Positions 30,079 through 39,257 of a stretch of DNA of 64,000 nt are shown one piece after another (position 1 is the first letter of the stretch; each line of letters starts with the position of its first letter). The DNA comes from Mycobacterium sp. SMC-2 (GTDB lineage Bacteria; Actinomycetota; Actinomycetes; Mycobacteriales; Mycobacteriaceae): positions 992,001 to 1,056,000 of the forward strand of contig NZ_CP079863.1 in the NCBI RefSeq assembly GCF_025263485.1. Direction: 5' to 3'. The notes under the pieces are model-generated. The model worked only from the letters and a program-made list of their open reading frames with translations, made no database searches and was not told the DNA's origin. The translations under genes were made by a program, and so were the position numbers.

Positions 30079-31905
30079 ATGACCTCAGCGACCATTCCCG
30101 GTTTGGACACCGCACCCACGAAGCATCAAGGGCTGCTGTCGTGGGTGCAGGAGGTTGCCGAGCTCACCCAGCCTGAGCGGGTGGCGTTCGCCGACGGCTC
30201 CGACGAGGAGTGGCACCGCCTGTGCGACCACCTGGTCGAAGCCGGCACGTTCAAGAAGCTCGACAGCGAAAAGCACCCCAGCTCCTACCTCGCCCTCTCC
30301 GACCCGGCCGACGTGGCGCGGGTGGAGTCCCGCACCTTCATCTGTTCCGAGCGCGAGATCGACGCCGGGCCGACCAACAACTGGATGGACCCCGCGGAGA
30401 TGCGGTCCACGATGACCGACCTGTACCGGGGCTGCATGCGCGGCCGGACCATGTGGGTGGTGCCGTTCTGCATGGGCCCGCTAGGCGCGGAGGACCCCAA
30501 GCTCGGGGTCGAGATCACCGACTCCGAATACGTCGTCGTCTCGATGAAGATCATGACCCGAATGGGCAAGGCCGCGCTGGACAAGATGGGCGACGACGGC
30601 TTTTTCGTCAAGGCGCTGCACTCCGTGGGAGCCCCGCTCGAGCCGGGCCAAAAGGACGTGCCGTGGCCGTGCAGCGATACCAAGTACATCACCCACTTCC
30701 CGGAGACCCGCGAGATCTGGAGCTACGGCTCCGGCTACGGCGGCAACGCGCTGCTGGGCAAGAAGTGCTATTCGCTGCGCATCGCCTCGGTGATGGCGCG
30801 CGACGAGGGCTGGCTCGCCGAGCACATGCTGATCCTGAAGCTGATCTCGCCGGAGAACAAGGCGTACTACATCGCGGCGGCGTTCCCGTCCGCGTGCGGC
30901 AAGACCAACCTGGCCATGCTACAGCCGACCATCCCGGGCTGGCGCGCCGAGACCCTGGGCGACGACATCGCCTGGATGCGGTTCGGCAAGGACGGCCGGC
31001 TGTACGCGGTGAACCCGGAGTTCGGGTTCTTCGGTGTGGCGCCGGGCACCAACTGGAAGTCCAACCCCAACGCGATGCAAACCATCTCCGCGGGTAACAC
31101 CATCTTCACCAACGTCGCCGTGACCGACCACGGCCACGCGTGGTGGGAAGGCATGGAGCCGTCCCCGCACCTGATCGACTGGAAGGGCAACGACTGGTAC
31201 TTCCGCGAGACGGAAACCACGGCGGCCCACCCGAACTCGCGCTACTGCACGCCGATGTCGCAGTGCCCCATCCTGGCCCCGGAGTGGGACGACCCGCAGG
31301 GCGTGCCGATCTCGGCGATCCTGTTCGGCGGTCGCCGCAGGACCACCGTGCCGCTGGTGACCGAGGCCCGCGACTGGCAGCACGGCGTCTTCATCGGCGC
31401 CACGCTGGGTTCCGAGCAGACCGCGGCCGCCGAGGGCAAGGTCGGCACCGTGCGCCGCGACCCGATGGCCATGCTGCCGTTCTGCGGCTACAACGTGGGT
31501 GACTACTTCCAGCACTGGATCGACGTCGGCAAGCAGTCCGACGAGTCCAAGCTGCCGAAGGTGTTCTTCGTCAACTGGTTCCGTCGCGATGACGAAGGCA
31601 AGTTCCTGTGGCCCGGCTTCGGCGAGAACAGCCGCGTGCTGAAGTGGATCGTGGACCGCATCGAGCACCGCGCCGGCGGCCGGACCACGCCGATCGGCAC
31701 CGTGCCCGCCGTCGAGGACCTGGACCTAAACGGCCTTGACGTCGACCCCGCCGACGTGGCCAAGGCGCTGGAGGTCAACGCCGACGAGTGGCGCGAGGAA
31801 CTGCCGATGATCGAGGAGTGGTTCGAGTTCGTCGGCGAGAAGCTGCCCACCGGCGTCAAGGACGAGTTCGAGGCGCTCAAGCAGCGGCTGGCCGAGTCCA
31901 AGTAG
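30079..31905 (+). CDS. pckA: Phosphoenolpyruvate carboxykinase (GTP)
   Basis: PEPCK converts oxaloacetate and GTP to phosphoenolpyruvate, the entry step of gluconeogenesis when mycobacteria grow on fatty acids. The 608-residue protein is of the GTP type: kinase motif [12 protein letters not shown] around residue 270 with the reactive cysteine, metal and nucleotide site [20 protein letters not shown], and [25 protein letters not shown] about six bases upstream supports ATG 30079. Length is normal. Confidence 0.97.
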   Translation: MTSATIPGLDTAPTKHQGLLSWVQEVAELTQPERVAFADGSDEEWHRLCDHLVEAGTFKKLDSEKHPSSYLALSDPADVARVESRTFICSEREIDAGPTNNWMDPAEMRSTMTDLYRGCMRGRTMWVVPFCMGPLGAEDPKLGVEITDSEYVVVSMKIMTRMGKAALDKMGDDGFFVKALHSVGAPLEPGQKDVPWPCSDTKYITHFPETREIWSYGSGYGGNALLGKKCYSLRIASVMARDEGWLAEHMLILKLISPENKAYYIAAAFPSACGKTNLAMLQPTIPGWRAETLGDDIAWMRFGKDGRLYAVNPEFGFFGVAPGTNWKSNPNAMQTISAGNTIFTNVAVTDHGHAWWEGMEPSPHLIDWKGNDWYFRETETTAAHPNSRYCTPMSQCPILAPEWDDPQGVPISAILFGGRRRTTVPLVTEARDWQHGVFIGATLGSEQTAAAEGKVGTVRRDPMAMLPFCGYNVGDYFQHWIDVGKQSDESKLPKVFFVNWFRRDDEGKFLWPGFGENSRVLKWIVDRIEHRAGGRTTPIGTVPAVEDLDLNGLDVDPADVAKALEVNADEWREELPMIEEWFEFVGEKLPTGVKDEFEALKQRLAESK

Positions 31906-31940
31906 CCCGACTCGGATTCCCCGCAGGGGACCATGACCAC

Positions 31941-31954
31941 TTGACACCCGTCAA
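31941..31954. promoter_or_regulatory. Candidate operator upstream of fadD4
   Basis: TTGAC-ACCC-GTCAA is a perfect inverted repeat with five-base arms, 24 bp before the fadD4 start. Such TTGAC/GTCAA dyads are common targets of TetR-type lipid regulators, but no specific regulator is assigned. Confidence 0.5.
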
Positions 31955-31966
31955 GTTTTTCGGCGG

Positions 31967-31978
31967 TACAGTCTGCGC
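31967..31978 (+). promoter_or_regulatory. Promoter -10 element for a leaderless fadD4 mRNA
   Basis: TACAGT at 31967-31972 fits the mycobacterial TANNNT -10 motif and ends six bases before ATG 31979. No Shine-Dalgarno sequence is present. Transcription would therefore start at or next to the A of the ATG, giving a leaderless message. Confidence 0.6.
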
Positions 31979-33496
31979 ATGCAGATTCGCGAGTATCTCG
32001 GCACCGGCAAGCCGGCCGTCATTCTTCACCCGTCCGGCACGGTCATCACCTTCGACGAGCTCGAGGCGCGGGCCAACCGGCTGGCGCACTACTTCCGGCG
32101 GGCCGGCCTGGTCGAGGGCGATGCCGTCGCGATCCTCATGGAGAACAACGAACACATCCATGCGGTCATGTGGGCGGCGCGTCGCAGCGGCCTGTACTAC
32201 GTGCCGATCAACACCCACCTGACCGCGGGAGAGGCGGCCTACATCGTGGACAACAGCGCCGCGAAGGCGATCATCGGGTCCGCGGCGCTGCGCAAGACGT
32301 GCGAGAACCTGGCCGAGCATCTGCCGGGCGGACTGCCCGAGCTGCTGTTCATCGCGGACGACGACCTCGAGGGCTGGCAGCGCTACCCCGAATGCGTTGC
32401 GGGCGAGCCGGATACCCCGATCGACGACGAACGCGAAGGCGACCTGCTGCAGTATTCGTCGGGCACCACCGGCCGGCCCAAGGGCATCAAACGCGAACTG
32501 CCGCACGTCATACCGGCCGAGGCGCCCGGCATGATGTCGGCGCTGGTCAGCTTCTGGATGACCCCGGATTCGATCTACCTGAGCCCCGCGCCGCTGTACC
32601 ACACCGCGCCGTCGGTGTGGTCGATGAGCGCGCAGGCCGGCGGGGTCACCACGGTCGTGCTGGAGAAGTTCGATCCCGAAGGCTGCCTCGACGCCATCCA
32701 GCGCCACCGTGTCACGCACGCCCAGTTCGTCCCGGCGATGTTCACCCGGATGCTGAAACTTCCTGAAGCCGTGCGTGATTCGTATGACGTGTCCAGCCTG
32801 CAGCGGGTGATGCACGCGGCGGCGCCGTGCCCGGTGGAGATCAAGAAGCAGATGATGGACTGGTGGGGGCCGATCATCGACGAGTACTACGCATCCTCCG
32901 AGGCGATTGGCTCGACGCTGATCAGCGCGGAGGAGTGGCTCGCCCACCCGGGCTCGGTCGGCAAGCCGATGGCCTGCGAAATCCACATCCTGGACGAGAA
33001 CGGCAACGAGTTGCCGCCCGGACAGGCCGGCGAAATCTATTTCGCGGGCGGCTATTCCTTCGAGTACCTCAACGACGAGGCGAAGACGGCCGCGTCCCGT
33101 GACCGGCACGGCTGGGTGACCGTCGGCGACGTCGGCTATGTGGACGACGAGGGCTACCTGTACCTGACCGACCGGCGCCACCACATGATCATCTCGGGCG
33201 GGGTGAACATCTATCCGCAGGAAACCGAGAATCTCTTGGTCACCCACGCAAAGGTGTTGGACGCGGCGGTGTTCGGGGTTCCCGACGAGGAGATGGGGCA
33301 GCGCGTACTGGCGGTCGTCCAGACCGTCGATCCGGCCGACGCCACCGACGAGTTCGCCGAAGAGCTGCTGAACTGGTTGCGGGATCGCTTGGCGCACTAC
33401 AAGTGTCCGAAATCGATCGCGTTCGAGGCGCAGCTGCCGCGTACCGACACCGGCAAGCTCTACAAGAACGGGCTGATCGAGAAATACTCGGTGTGA
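31979..33496 (+). CDS. fadD4: Fatty-acyl-CoA/AMP ligase FadD4
   Basis: An adenylate-forming enzyme that activates a carboxylic acid as acyl-AMP and then acyl-CoA. The 505 residues show the P-loop LLQYSSGTTGRPKGI (about 157), the A5-like YYASSEAIG, the A7/A8 hinge YLYLTDRRHHMIISGG and the A10 motif RTDTGKLYKN with Lys493. Chain length or substrate cannot be read. The next gene (a crotonase-type enzyme) starts four bases after the stop, forming an operon. By position and similarity this is FadD4, slightly shorter than the M. tuberculosis entry. Confidence 0.88.
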   Translation: MQIREYLGTGKPAVILHPSGTVITFDELEARANRLAHYFRRAGLVEGDAVAILMENNEHIHAVMWAARRSGLYYVPINTHLTAGEAAYIVDNSAAKAIIGSAALRKTCENLAEHLPGGLPELLFIADDDLEGWQRYPECVAGEPDTPIDDEREGDLLQYSSGTTGRPKGIKRELPHVIPAEAPGMMSALVSFWMTPDSIYLSPAPLYHTAPSVWSMSAQAGGVTTVVLEKFDPEGCLDAIQRHRVTHAQFVPAMFTRMLKLPEAVRDSYDVSSLQRVMHAAAPCPVEIKKQMMDWWGPIIDEYYASSEAIGSTLISAEEWLAHPGSVGKPMACEIHILDENGNELPPGQAGEIYFAGGYSFEYLNDEAKTAASRDRHGWVTVGDVGYVDDEGYLYLTDRRHHMIISGGVNIYPQETENLLVTHAKVLDAAVFGVPDEEMGQRVLAVVQTVDPADATDEFAEELLNWLRDRLAHYKCPKSIAFEAQLPRTDTGKLYKNGLIEKYSV

Positions 33497-33499
33497 CCC

Positions 33500-34459
33500 A
33501 TGCTCCGCGTGGTGGACCTGTCGAGCGCGCCGGATGCCGGCCCGGAAACCGACACCGCGTCCCCGCCGGGGGTGATCGTGGCGCACGGCGCGGGGACCGA
33601 CCTCGCCAATGGCGAATCATGGCTTCAAACAGCGACTTTCACCTTGACCGAGGACCCCTGTGACGACAGTCGGGTCGTCACGGTGGATTCGGTGCCCGAC
33701 GCGCTCGCCGAGCTGACCGCGCGCTGTCAGCGTTGGCCGCAGGCCAGCAGCGTGTGTGACGACGTGTTGCGCGGGGTCGACCCGGGCGGGCCGGCGCTGC
33801 CCGCGGTGGTGACCGAGTCGCTGGCCTACTCGACGTTGCAGGCCGGCCCCGAGTTCGCGCGCTGGCTGGCCGAACGCGGTCCGGCCCGGATGCCGGAGTG
33901 CGCCGACCCGGTGCGGACCCGGCGGGACGGCGACACGCTACGCATCGTGTTCAACCGTCCGCACCGCCACAACGCGTTTTCCACCGACGCGCGGGCCGCG
34001 CTCCTGGAGGCGCTGACCGTCGCGCAGCTGGACCCGTCGGTGACCGGGATCGTGTTGAGCGGCAACGGACCGTCGTTCTGTAGCGGGGGAGACCTCGGCG
34101 AATTCGGCACCTTCGCCGACCCGGCGAGCGCGCACCTGGCCCGCACCCGGCACAGCCCCGCCCTGGCGCTCGATGCGCTCACCGCCCGGCTCGGCCGCGC
34201 CTGCCGGGCGGAGGTGCACGGCCGGGTGATGGGCAGCGGGCTAGAGATGGCGGCGTTCTGCGGATGGGTCACCGCGCGTTACGATTCGGTGTTCGGGCTG
34301 CCCGAACTGCAGCTGGGCCTGATCCCCGGCGCCGGCGGGACGCTCAGCGTCACCCGCCGGATCGGCCGTTGGCGCACAGCCTATCTCGTGCTGTCCGGGC
34401 GCACCATCGACACCGACACCGCGTTGGCCTGGGGTCTGATCGACGCGACTGACGCCTAA
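33500..34459 (+). CDS. Enoyl-CoA hydratase/isomerase with N-terminal extension
   Basis: A 319-residue protein whose C-terminal 200 residues are a crotonase fold. Oxyanion-hole segments are RPHRHNAFSTDARAALLEAL and GNGPSFCSGGDLGEF. The two catalytic glutamates are kept: GSGLEMAAFC and FGLPELQLGLIPGAGGT. The first 130 residues are unlike a standard crotonase and may be a separate small domain. It follows fadD4 by three bases, so the pair probably degrades or modifies one acyl chain. The protein stops soon after the crotonase core. Confidence 0.8.
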   Translation: MLRVVDLSSAPDAGPETDTASPPGVIVAHGAGTDLANGESWLQTATFTLTEDPCDDSRVVTVDSVPDALAELTARCQRWPQASSVCDDVLRGVDPGGPALPAVVTESLAYSTLQAGPEFARWLAERGPARMPECADPVRTRRDGDTLRIVFNRPHRHNAFSTDARAALLEALTVAQLDPSVTGIVLSGNGPSFCSGGDLGEFGTFADPASAHLARTRHSPALALDALTARLGRACRAEVHGRVMGSGLEMAAFCGWVTARYDSVFGLPELQLGLIPGAGGTLSVTRRIGRWRTAYLVLSGRTIDTDTALAWGLIDATDA

Positions 34460-34466
34460 AGTGTTG

Positions 34467-34889
34467 TCAGAAGCCGGAATACGTGGTGGTCGTGGTCGAC
34501 GGCAGGTTCGAGACGGCGATCACGCCGATGACCGCGTACAGGATCACCAGGATCACCGCGAACACGGCGCCGGCGATGGCGCCAATGATGGCCCACTTCT
34601 TGGCGTTGTCGGCCGCCGCCTGGGCCTCGGCGTACCGGCCCTGGGACCAGAGTCCGGACACCTTGGTGGAGTACACGATCGACACGATTCCGAGCGGAAG
34701 ACAGCACAACACGGTGCACAGGATGGCCCAGACGAGGTAGTTCTCCGGCTCGGGCTGGCCTTGCCAGCCCGGTTGCGGCGCCTGCCAACCCGGTTGCTGG
34801 CCCGGCCAACCCGGCTGCTGCCCCTGCCAAGGCGGCGGCTGGCCCTGCCATTCCGGCGAGCCTTCGTACGGCCCTGGGGGATAACTCAT
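34467..34889 (-). CDS. CD225/dispanin-type small membrane protein
   Basis: A 140-residue protein. The N-terminal 45 residues are Pro/Gln/Gly-rich with repeated PGWQ-like units. A CD225-like domain follows: YLVWAILCTVLCCLPLGIVS (membrane helix 1), then STKVSGLWSQGRYAEAQAAA, then KKWAIIGAIAGAVFAVILVI (helix 2). The two Cys-Cys residues near helix 1 are typical. The family associates with membranes; the bacterial role is unknown. It converges on the crotonase gene. Confidence 0.75.
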   Translation of the reverse strand: MSYPPGPYEGSPEWQGQPPPWQGQQPGWPGQQPGWQAPQPGWQGQPEPENYLVWAILCTVLCCLPLGIVSIVYSTKVSGLWSQGRYAEAQAAADNAKKWAIIGAIAGAVFAVILVILYAVIGVIAVSNLPSTTTTTYSGF

Positions 34890-35007
34890 CGCAGCCGACT
34901 TTCTTTCGTCGCAGTACCTTTTACTTCCGCGCCGCTTTGCTGGTGTGAGAAGTCAGGCAAATATACAGCACGCCCCGACGTCAGGCGCGCATATTCTCCG
35001 GTCCCAC

Positions 35008-36174
35008 TCAGATGCCGCCCCGCGCGACAAGTTGGGCGGCGATCACGTTGCGCTGAATCTCGTTGGTGCCCTCGCCGACGATCATCAGGGGCGCGTCGCG
35101 GAAGTAGCGCTCCACGTCGTATTCGCATGAGTAGCCGTAGCCGCCGTGAATCCGCACCGCGTTCAGGGCGATCTCCATCGCCACTTCCGAGGCGAACAGT
35201 TTGGCCATGCCGGCTTCCATGTCGCAGCGTTCGCCGCTGTCGTAGCGCTCGGCCGCATACCGGGTGAGCTGCCGGGCGGCGGTCAGTTTGGTCGCCATGT
35301 CGGCCAGGTAGTTGCCGACCGACTGATGCTTCCAGATCGGTTGCCCGAAGCTCTCCCGCTGCTGCGCATAGGCCAGCGCGTCCTCGAGCGCCGCCGTGCC
35401 CACGCCCAGGGCCCGGGCGGCCACCTGGATGCGGCCCGTCTCTAGCCCCTTCATCATCTGCGAAAAGCCCTCGCCCATCCGGCCACCCAAGATCGCGGAC
35501 TCGGGTGCCGAGAAGTCGTCGAAGGACAGCTCGCAGGACTCGACGCCCTTGTAGCCCAGCTTGGGCAGGTCGCGAGACACCGTCAGGCCGGGCCCGTGCT
35601 GGACGAGCACGATCGAGATGCCCTTATGGCGCGGCGTGGCATTCGGATCGGTCTTGCACAGCAGCGCGATCAGCCCGGACCGCCGCGCATTGCTAATCCA
35701 CGTCTTGGAGCCGTTGATCCGCAGGCCGCCGGAACCGTCCGGTAGCGCCGTCGTCGTCATGTTCTGCAGGTCCGAGCCGCCGCCGGGTTCCGTCAGCGCC
35801 ATGGTGGCACGCAGCTCGCCGGTCGCCATCGGCGGCAGGTAGGCCCGCTTCTGCTCCTCGGTCCCGAACAGCGTCAGCAGCTTGGCCACCACGGTGTGCC
35901 CGCCCATCGCGCCGGCCAGGCTCATCCAGCCGCGGGCCAGCTCCTCGGTGACCCGCACGTAGCACGGCATGGATACCGGCGAGCCGCCGTATTCCTCGGG
36001 AATGGCCAGGCCGTAGATGCCGATCCGCTTCATCTGCTCGATCCACGCCTCGGGATAGGTATTGGCGTGCTCGACGTCGCGGACGGTCGGCTTGACGTCC
36101 CGGTCGACGAACGCCCGCACCGTGGCGACCAGCATCTCTTCTTCGTCGTTCAGCTCGTTGCTCACCTGTGCCAT
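35008..36174 (-). CDS. fadE3: Acyl-CoA dehydrogenase FadE3
   Basis: An FAD enzyme that introduces the alpha-beta double bond into acyl-CoA. The 388 residues show MALTEPGGGSDLQNMTT for FAD and substrate binding, the hinge ARALGVGTAALEDALAYAQQ with the RESFGQPIWKHQ loop, and the C-terminal VGEGTNEIQRNVIA with the catalytic Glu. ATG 36174 lies only nine bases from the divergent GTG of the next gene, so their promoters must overlap the coding ends or the messages are leaderless. Together with fadD4 and Rv0216 it is probably part of acyl-CoA metabolism. Confidence 0.9.
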   Translation of the reverse strand: MAQVSNELNDEEEMLVATVRAFVDRDVKPTVRDVEHANTYPEAWIEQMKRIGIYGLAIPEEYGGSPVSMPCYVRVTEELARGWMSLAGAMGGHTVVAKLLTLFGTEEQKRAYLPPMATGELRATMALTEPGGGSDLQNMTTTALPDGSGGLRINGSKTWISNARRSGLIALLCKTDPNATPRHKGISIVLVQHGPGLTVSRDLPKLGYKGVESCELSFDDFSAPESAILGGRMGEGFSQMMKGLETGRIQVAARALGVGTAALEDALAYAQQRESFGQPIWKHQSVGNYLADMATKLTAARQLTRYAAERYDSGERCDMEAGMAKLFASEVAMEIALNAVRIHGGYGYSCEYDVERYFRDAPLMIVGEGTNEIQRNVIAAQLVARGGI

Positions 36175-36183
36175 ATTGGCCCC

Positions 36184-37191
36184 GTGACTTATGCGCGTGT
36201 ACGCGAGGGCGGCCCCTACTTCGACGATCTCTCGGTGGGCCAGGTGTTCGACTGGGCGCCGGCGGCGACGCTATCGGCGGGGATGGCCGCCGCACATCAG
36301 GCGATCCTGGGAGACCGGCTGCGACTGGCCCTCGACGGCGTGTTGTGCACCGCGGTGACCGGCGTGCCGGGGCCGCTGGCGCATCCGGCGCTCGTCTGCG
36401 ACGTGGCAATCGGGCAGTCGACGCTGGTGACCCAGCGCGTGAAGGCCAACCTGTTCTACCGCGGACTGGCGTTCCACCGCTTCCCCGTCATTGGCGACAC
36501 CATCTACACCCGCACCGAAGTGGTTGGGCTGCGTGCGAATTCGCCTAAGCCGGGCCGGGCGCCGACGGGGCTGGCGGCGCTGCGGATGATCACCATCGAC
36601 CAGGCCGACCGGCTGGTCCTCGACTTCTACCGGTGTGCCATGCTGCCCGCCAGCCCGGACTGGCAGCCCGACGGGGCGCCGCACGACGACTTGTCCGCCG
36701 TCGGCGCCGACGTGCCGGGCCCGGCGCACGATCCGACCGAGCACTGGGACGCCGACGTGTTCCGCGCCAGGGTGCCCGGCCCGCACTTCGACCCCGGCCT
36801 GGCGGGCACCGTGCTGCGCAGTACCGGCGACGTCGTCAGCAGCGCGCCCGAACTCGCCCGGCTCACCCTGAACATCGCTGCCACCCATCATGATTCGCGT
36901 ATCGGCGGGCGCCGGCTGGTGTACGGCGGGCATACCATCGGGCTCGCCCTCGCGCAGGCGAGCAGGATGCTGCCGAACCTGGTGACGGTGCTGGGCTGGG
37001 AGTCCTGCGACCACACCGGTCCGGTCCACGAGGGCGACACCCTGTACAGCGAGCTGCACGTCGAGTCCGCCGAGCCGACCGGCCACGGGGGCGTACTGGG
37101 GCTGCGGTCGCTGGTCTACGCCGTCGGCGACGCGGCGGGCGAGCCGGACCGCGCGGTACTGGACTGGCGGTTCAGCGCGCTGCAGTTCTGA
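36184..37191 (+). CDS. Double-hotdog (MaoC-like) hydratase, Rv0216 type
   Basis: A 335-residue protein with two hotdog folds, like Rv0216, whose structure resembles (R)-specific enoyl-CoA hydratases but lacks some catalytic residues. GTG 36184 begins TYARVREGGPYFDDLSVGQV, typical for the family. The second hotdog includes GGRRLVYGGHTIGLALAQAS and WESCDHTGPVHEGDTLYSEL. Activity is uncertain. It diverges from fadE3, and the gene to its right is the first of the polysaccharide locus, nine bases away. Confidence 0.85.
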   Translation: MTYARVREGGPYFDDLSVGQVFDWAPAATLSAGMAAAHQAILGDRLRLALDGVLCTAVTGVPGPLAHPALVCDVAIGQSTLVTQRVKANLFYRGLAFHRFPVIGDTIYTRTEVVGLRANSPKPGRAPTGLAALRMITIDQADRLVLDFYRCAMLPASPDWQPDGAPHDDLSAVGADVPGPAHDPTEHWDADVFRARVPGPHFDPGLAGTVLRSTGDVVSSAPELARLTLNIAATHHDSRIGGRRLVYGGHTIGLALAQASRMLPNLVTVLGWESCDHTGPVHEGDTLYSELHVESAEPTGHGGVLGLRSLVYAVGDAAGEPDRAVLDWRFSALQF

Positions 37192-37200
37192 GGGCTCGGG

Positions 37201-38316
37201 TTACGCGGCCTTGTTGCGGATTGCGATGTCGAGGTAGGGCAGGAACAGACCGATTGGCAGATCCGGACGTTGCCGGCGCAGCAAATTGGCGTAGCGGCGA
37301 CTGCTGGATAGCCGATAGTGGAGCCAACGAAGCAGGTTTTGCCTTATTTGGAAGCTGTGCCGGTCGACCATGAACTCGAGCTCTTTGATGGGTCCCAGCG
37401 CCAGCTCTATCTCGTGGTAGCTGACGCCCCGTCCGCGGCGAGCGAGTTCGAGTTTCGCCTCCGCCGAGCCGGTATCGAACGGTGACGCTTGATATCTCAC
37501 CGTTTGCTTGAAGTACTCCAATGCGATCTCATCGGGCAGCCAGTGGAAGAACGGCAAGTCCGCGGTGTGGTTGTCATAAGGCCAGAGCCGATTCGGCGCT
37601 TCGAGGATGCAAAGAATGCCATTGTCCACCAACAGGTTCCATGCTGCTCCCAAACTGCGCAACCGCTCGTCAAATGTCATGTGTTCCAGCGATGCGAAGA
37701 AAATCACGAAATCGAAGCTGTGGTGTTCGAAGTGGGTGTCCATCTCGGTCGCGTTCATCACGTGCAGTGGCTGTTCGCCAAGTCCGAAGAACCGCAACCT
37801 CGCCCGCGCCACCTCGACCGATTCCGGTGTGACGTCGATGCCGGTGACTTGGCTGCCCTGCTCGGCCAAGGCGAAGACCGACGATCCGGTTCCGCAGCCG
37901 ATCTCGAAAACCCGCGCCCCGTCCAGGCGACGTAACGCATTGAGCCAGGGCACGTACTCGTGTCGGTCGAAAATCAGGCGCCCGGCAGTGTGCTCCTGAA
38001 GCTCGTGCCTGCCGACGTCCGAATTCCAAAAGTCCTTCGTCGACCAGTTTTCGAGCAGGTGATTGCGAAACTGGTCGAGTTTCGCCGGATCGAGTGGCAC
38101 GAATCGTCGACGCACATCGGCGGTGGCCCTGTCGGCACGCCATACGATGCGGCGCGCCGATTCTTTCGCGCGATCCCTCGTGAGCCACCGTGGCGCGCAT
38201 CCTATGTCCCGCTCGCAGTTGTGCACGATGTCCCCCGCGCGGCTGGTGAGTGCGCCGCAAAGGCCGGCGCGCAATGCAAGCTCACGGTAATACCGCCAAG
38301 GACGTCGGTCCACCAC
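37201..38316 (-). CDS. Class I SAM methyltransferase (polysaccharide locus)
   Basis: A 371-residue protein. The middle part (about 130-245) is a SAM-dependent methyltransferase: RVFEIGCGTGSSVFALAEQG (motif I), GIDVTPESVEVARARL (motif II) and FDFVIFFASLEHMTFDERLR (motif post-III). The flanking N-terminal 120 and C-terminal 110 residues are specific to this type and are rich in Arg. The start is GTG at 38316. It looks richer in AT than the core genes to the left, as expected of acquired DNA. The acceptor is unknown, but the context suggests a sugar hydroxyl. Confidence 0.75.
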   Translation of the reverse strand: MVDRRPWRYYRELALRAGLCGALTSRAGDIVHNCERDIGCAPRWLTRDRAKESARRIVWRADRATADVRRRFVPLDPAKLDQFRNHLLENWSTKDFWNSDVGRHELQEHTAGRLIFDRHEYVPWLNALRRLDGARVFEIGCGTGSSVFALAEQGSQVTGIDVTPESVEVARARLRFFGLGEQPLHVMNATEMDTHFEHHSFDFVIFFASLEHMTFDERLRSLGAAWNLLVDNGILCILEAPNRLWPYDNHTADLPFFHWLPDEIALEYFKQTVRYQASPFDTGSAEAKLELARRGRGVSYHEIELALGPIKELEFMVDRHSFQIRQNLLRWLHYRLSSSRRYANLLRRQRPDLPIGLFLPYLDIAIRNKAA

Positions 38317-38351
38317 TTTCCGCCACCGAGCCCGGCACCAAGCGTGCGCGG

Positions 38352-38409
38352 CTCAGGCCTCGTTGGGGACGAAGACGAAGCTCAGGCCTCGTTGGGGACG
38401 AAGACGAAG
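38352..38409. repeat. Tandem 29-bp direct repeat at an FkbM gene end
   Basis: A 29-bp unit beginning CTCAGGCCTCGTTGGGGACG occurs exactly twice (38352-38380 and 38381-38409). The right copy is the coding end and stop of the FkbM gene. The left copy repeats it outside the gene. It looks like a recent slippage or recombination product. Confidence 0.9.
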
Positions 38410-39176
38410 TTGTTGACGTAGACGCCGCGGGCTGCCCAGTCGTCCTCTGCGCCGCCGACGTTCGCCGGATTCTGATGTTCGGCCGCGTCGAACCGCGTGA
38501 CCGGTAGCCGAGCACCGTTGAGCTCGAAATAGCCGGCGTACCCCAGCCCGGTCAACAACTCGGCGATCTCGGCGACGGCGTTGGGATGATGGCGTTCCTC
38601 GGCTTCCACGACGACCGCGGGCCGGTTGCGGGTGAGAGTTTCCGCGGCGCCGCGCAACACGGCCAGTTCGTGTCCCTCCACGTCGATCTTGATCAGGCCG
38701 ACATTGTCCAAGTGCAGATCGTCCAGCCGCTTGACCGGCACGTCTATGCTCTGCACCCGACCGCCGCTCACGTCGCTGAGGACGTTGTCGGTGTCGATCG
38801 TGCTGCGGCCCGGTTCGGACTCGACCAGCCGCATGGTCGCCACGCCGACCTTGTCCGACAGCGCGACTGCTTCCACCCGCACCGCCGCGCCGACCGCCTC
38901 GAACATCGCCGCCAGGTCGCGCGCCTGGGCGGGCCTGGGTTCGAACGCGATGACCGATTGCGACGACGGCAGCATTGCGATCGTGAACTCGCCGACGTCG
39001 GCTCCGATGTCCAGCGAGACCCGGTTCGGATCACACAAGGACACCGCCAGCTGCACGTCCGGGCGGGATTCACCGAGGCGTTGCAGGATGCGGTACCTCC
39101 GCCGCCAGAACAGGCGTGGCGCGACAGACCTTGCCGCGGGGGCAAGCCATCGTTTGGCTGAGCGTGCGACGGGCAT
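38382..39176 (-). CDS. FkbM family methyltransferase
   Basis: A 264-residue FkbM-type O-methyltransferase. The SAM motif is RVSLDIGADVGEFTIAML, followed by VIAFEPRPAQARDLAAMF, and the FkbM hallmark GLIKIDVEGHELAVLRGA is present. Family members methylate sugar or macrolide hydroxyls, such as 3-O-methyl fucose or rhamnose in mycobacterial lipids. GGAG nine bases before the ATG supports the start. The end of the gene is duplicated as a 29-bp tandem repeat. It lies between another methyltransferase and the two secreted DUF4832-type genes. Confidence 0.85.
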   Translation of the reverse strand: MPVARSAKRWLAPAARSVAPRLFWRRRYRILQRLGESRPDVQLAVSLCDPNRVSLDIGADVGEFTIAMLPSSQSVIAFEPRPAQARDLAAMFEAVGAAVRVEAVALSDKVGVATMRLVESEPGRSTIDTDNVLSDVSGGRVQSIDVPVKRLDDLHLDNVGLIKIDVEGHELAVLRGAAETLTRNRPAVVVEAEERHHPNAVAEIAELLTGLGYAGYFELNGARLPVTRFDAAEHQNPANVGGAEDDWAARGVYVNNFVFVPNEA

Positions 39177-39257
39177 CTGTCGTGTCTCCAGCAGCCTTTT
39201 GCCGAGCTCTCAGCATAATCGACGAGCCGTGTCCCCCGGCTGCGACCAGATCACCCG

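Noticed and set aside
38352..38409. CRISPR-like repeat
   Set aside because: Only two units with no spacer between them, and the unit is the end of a coding gene.
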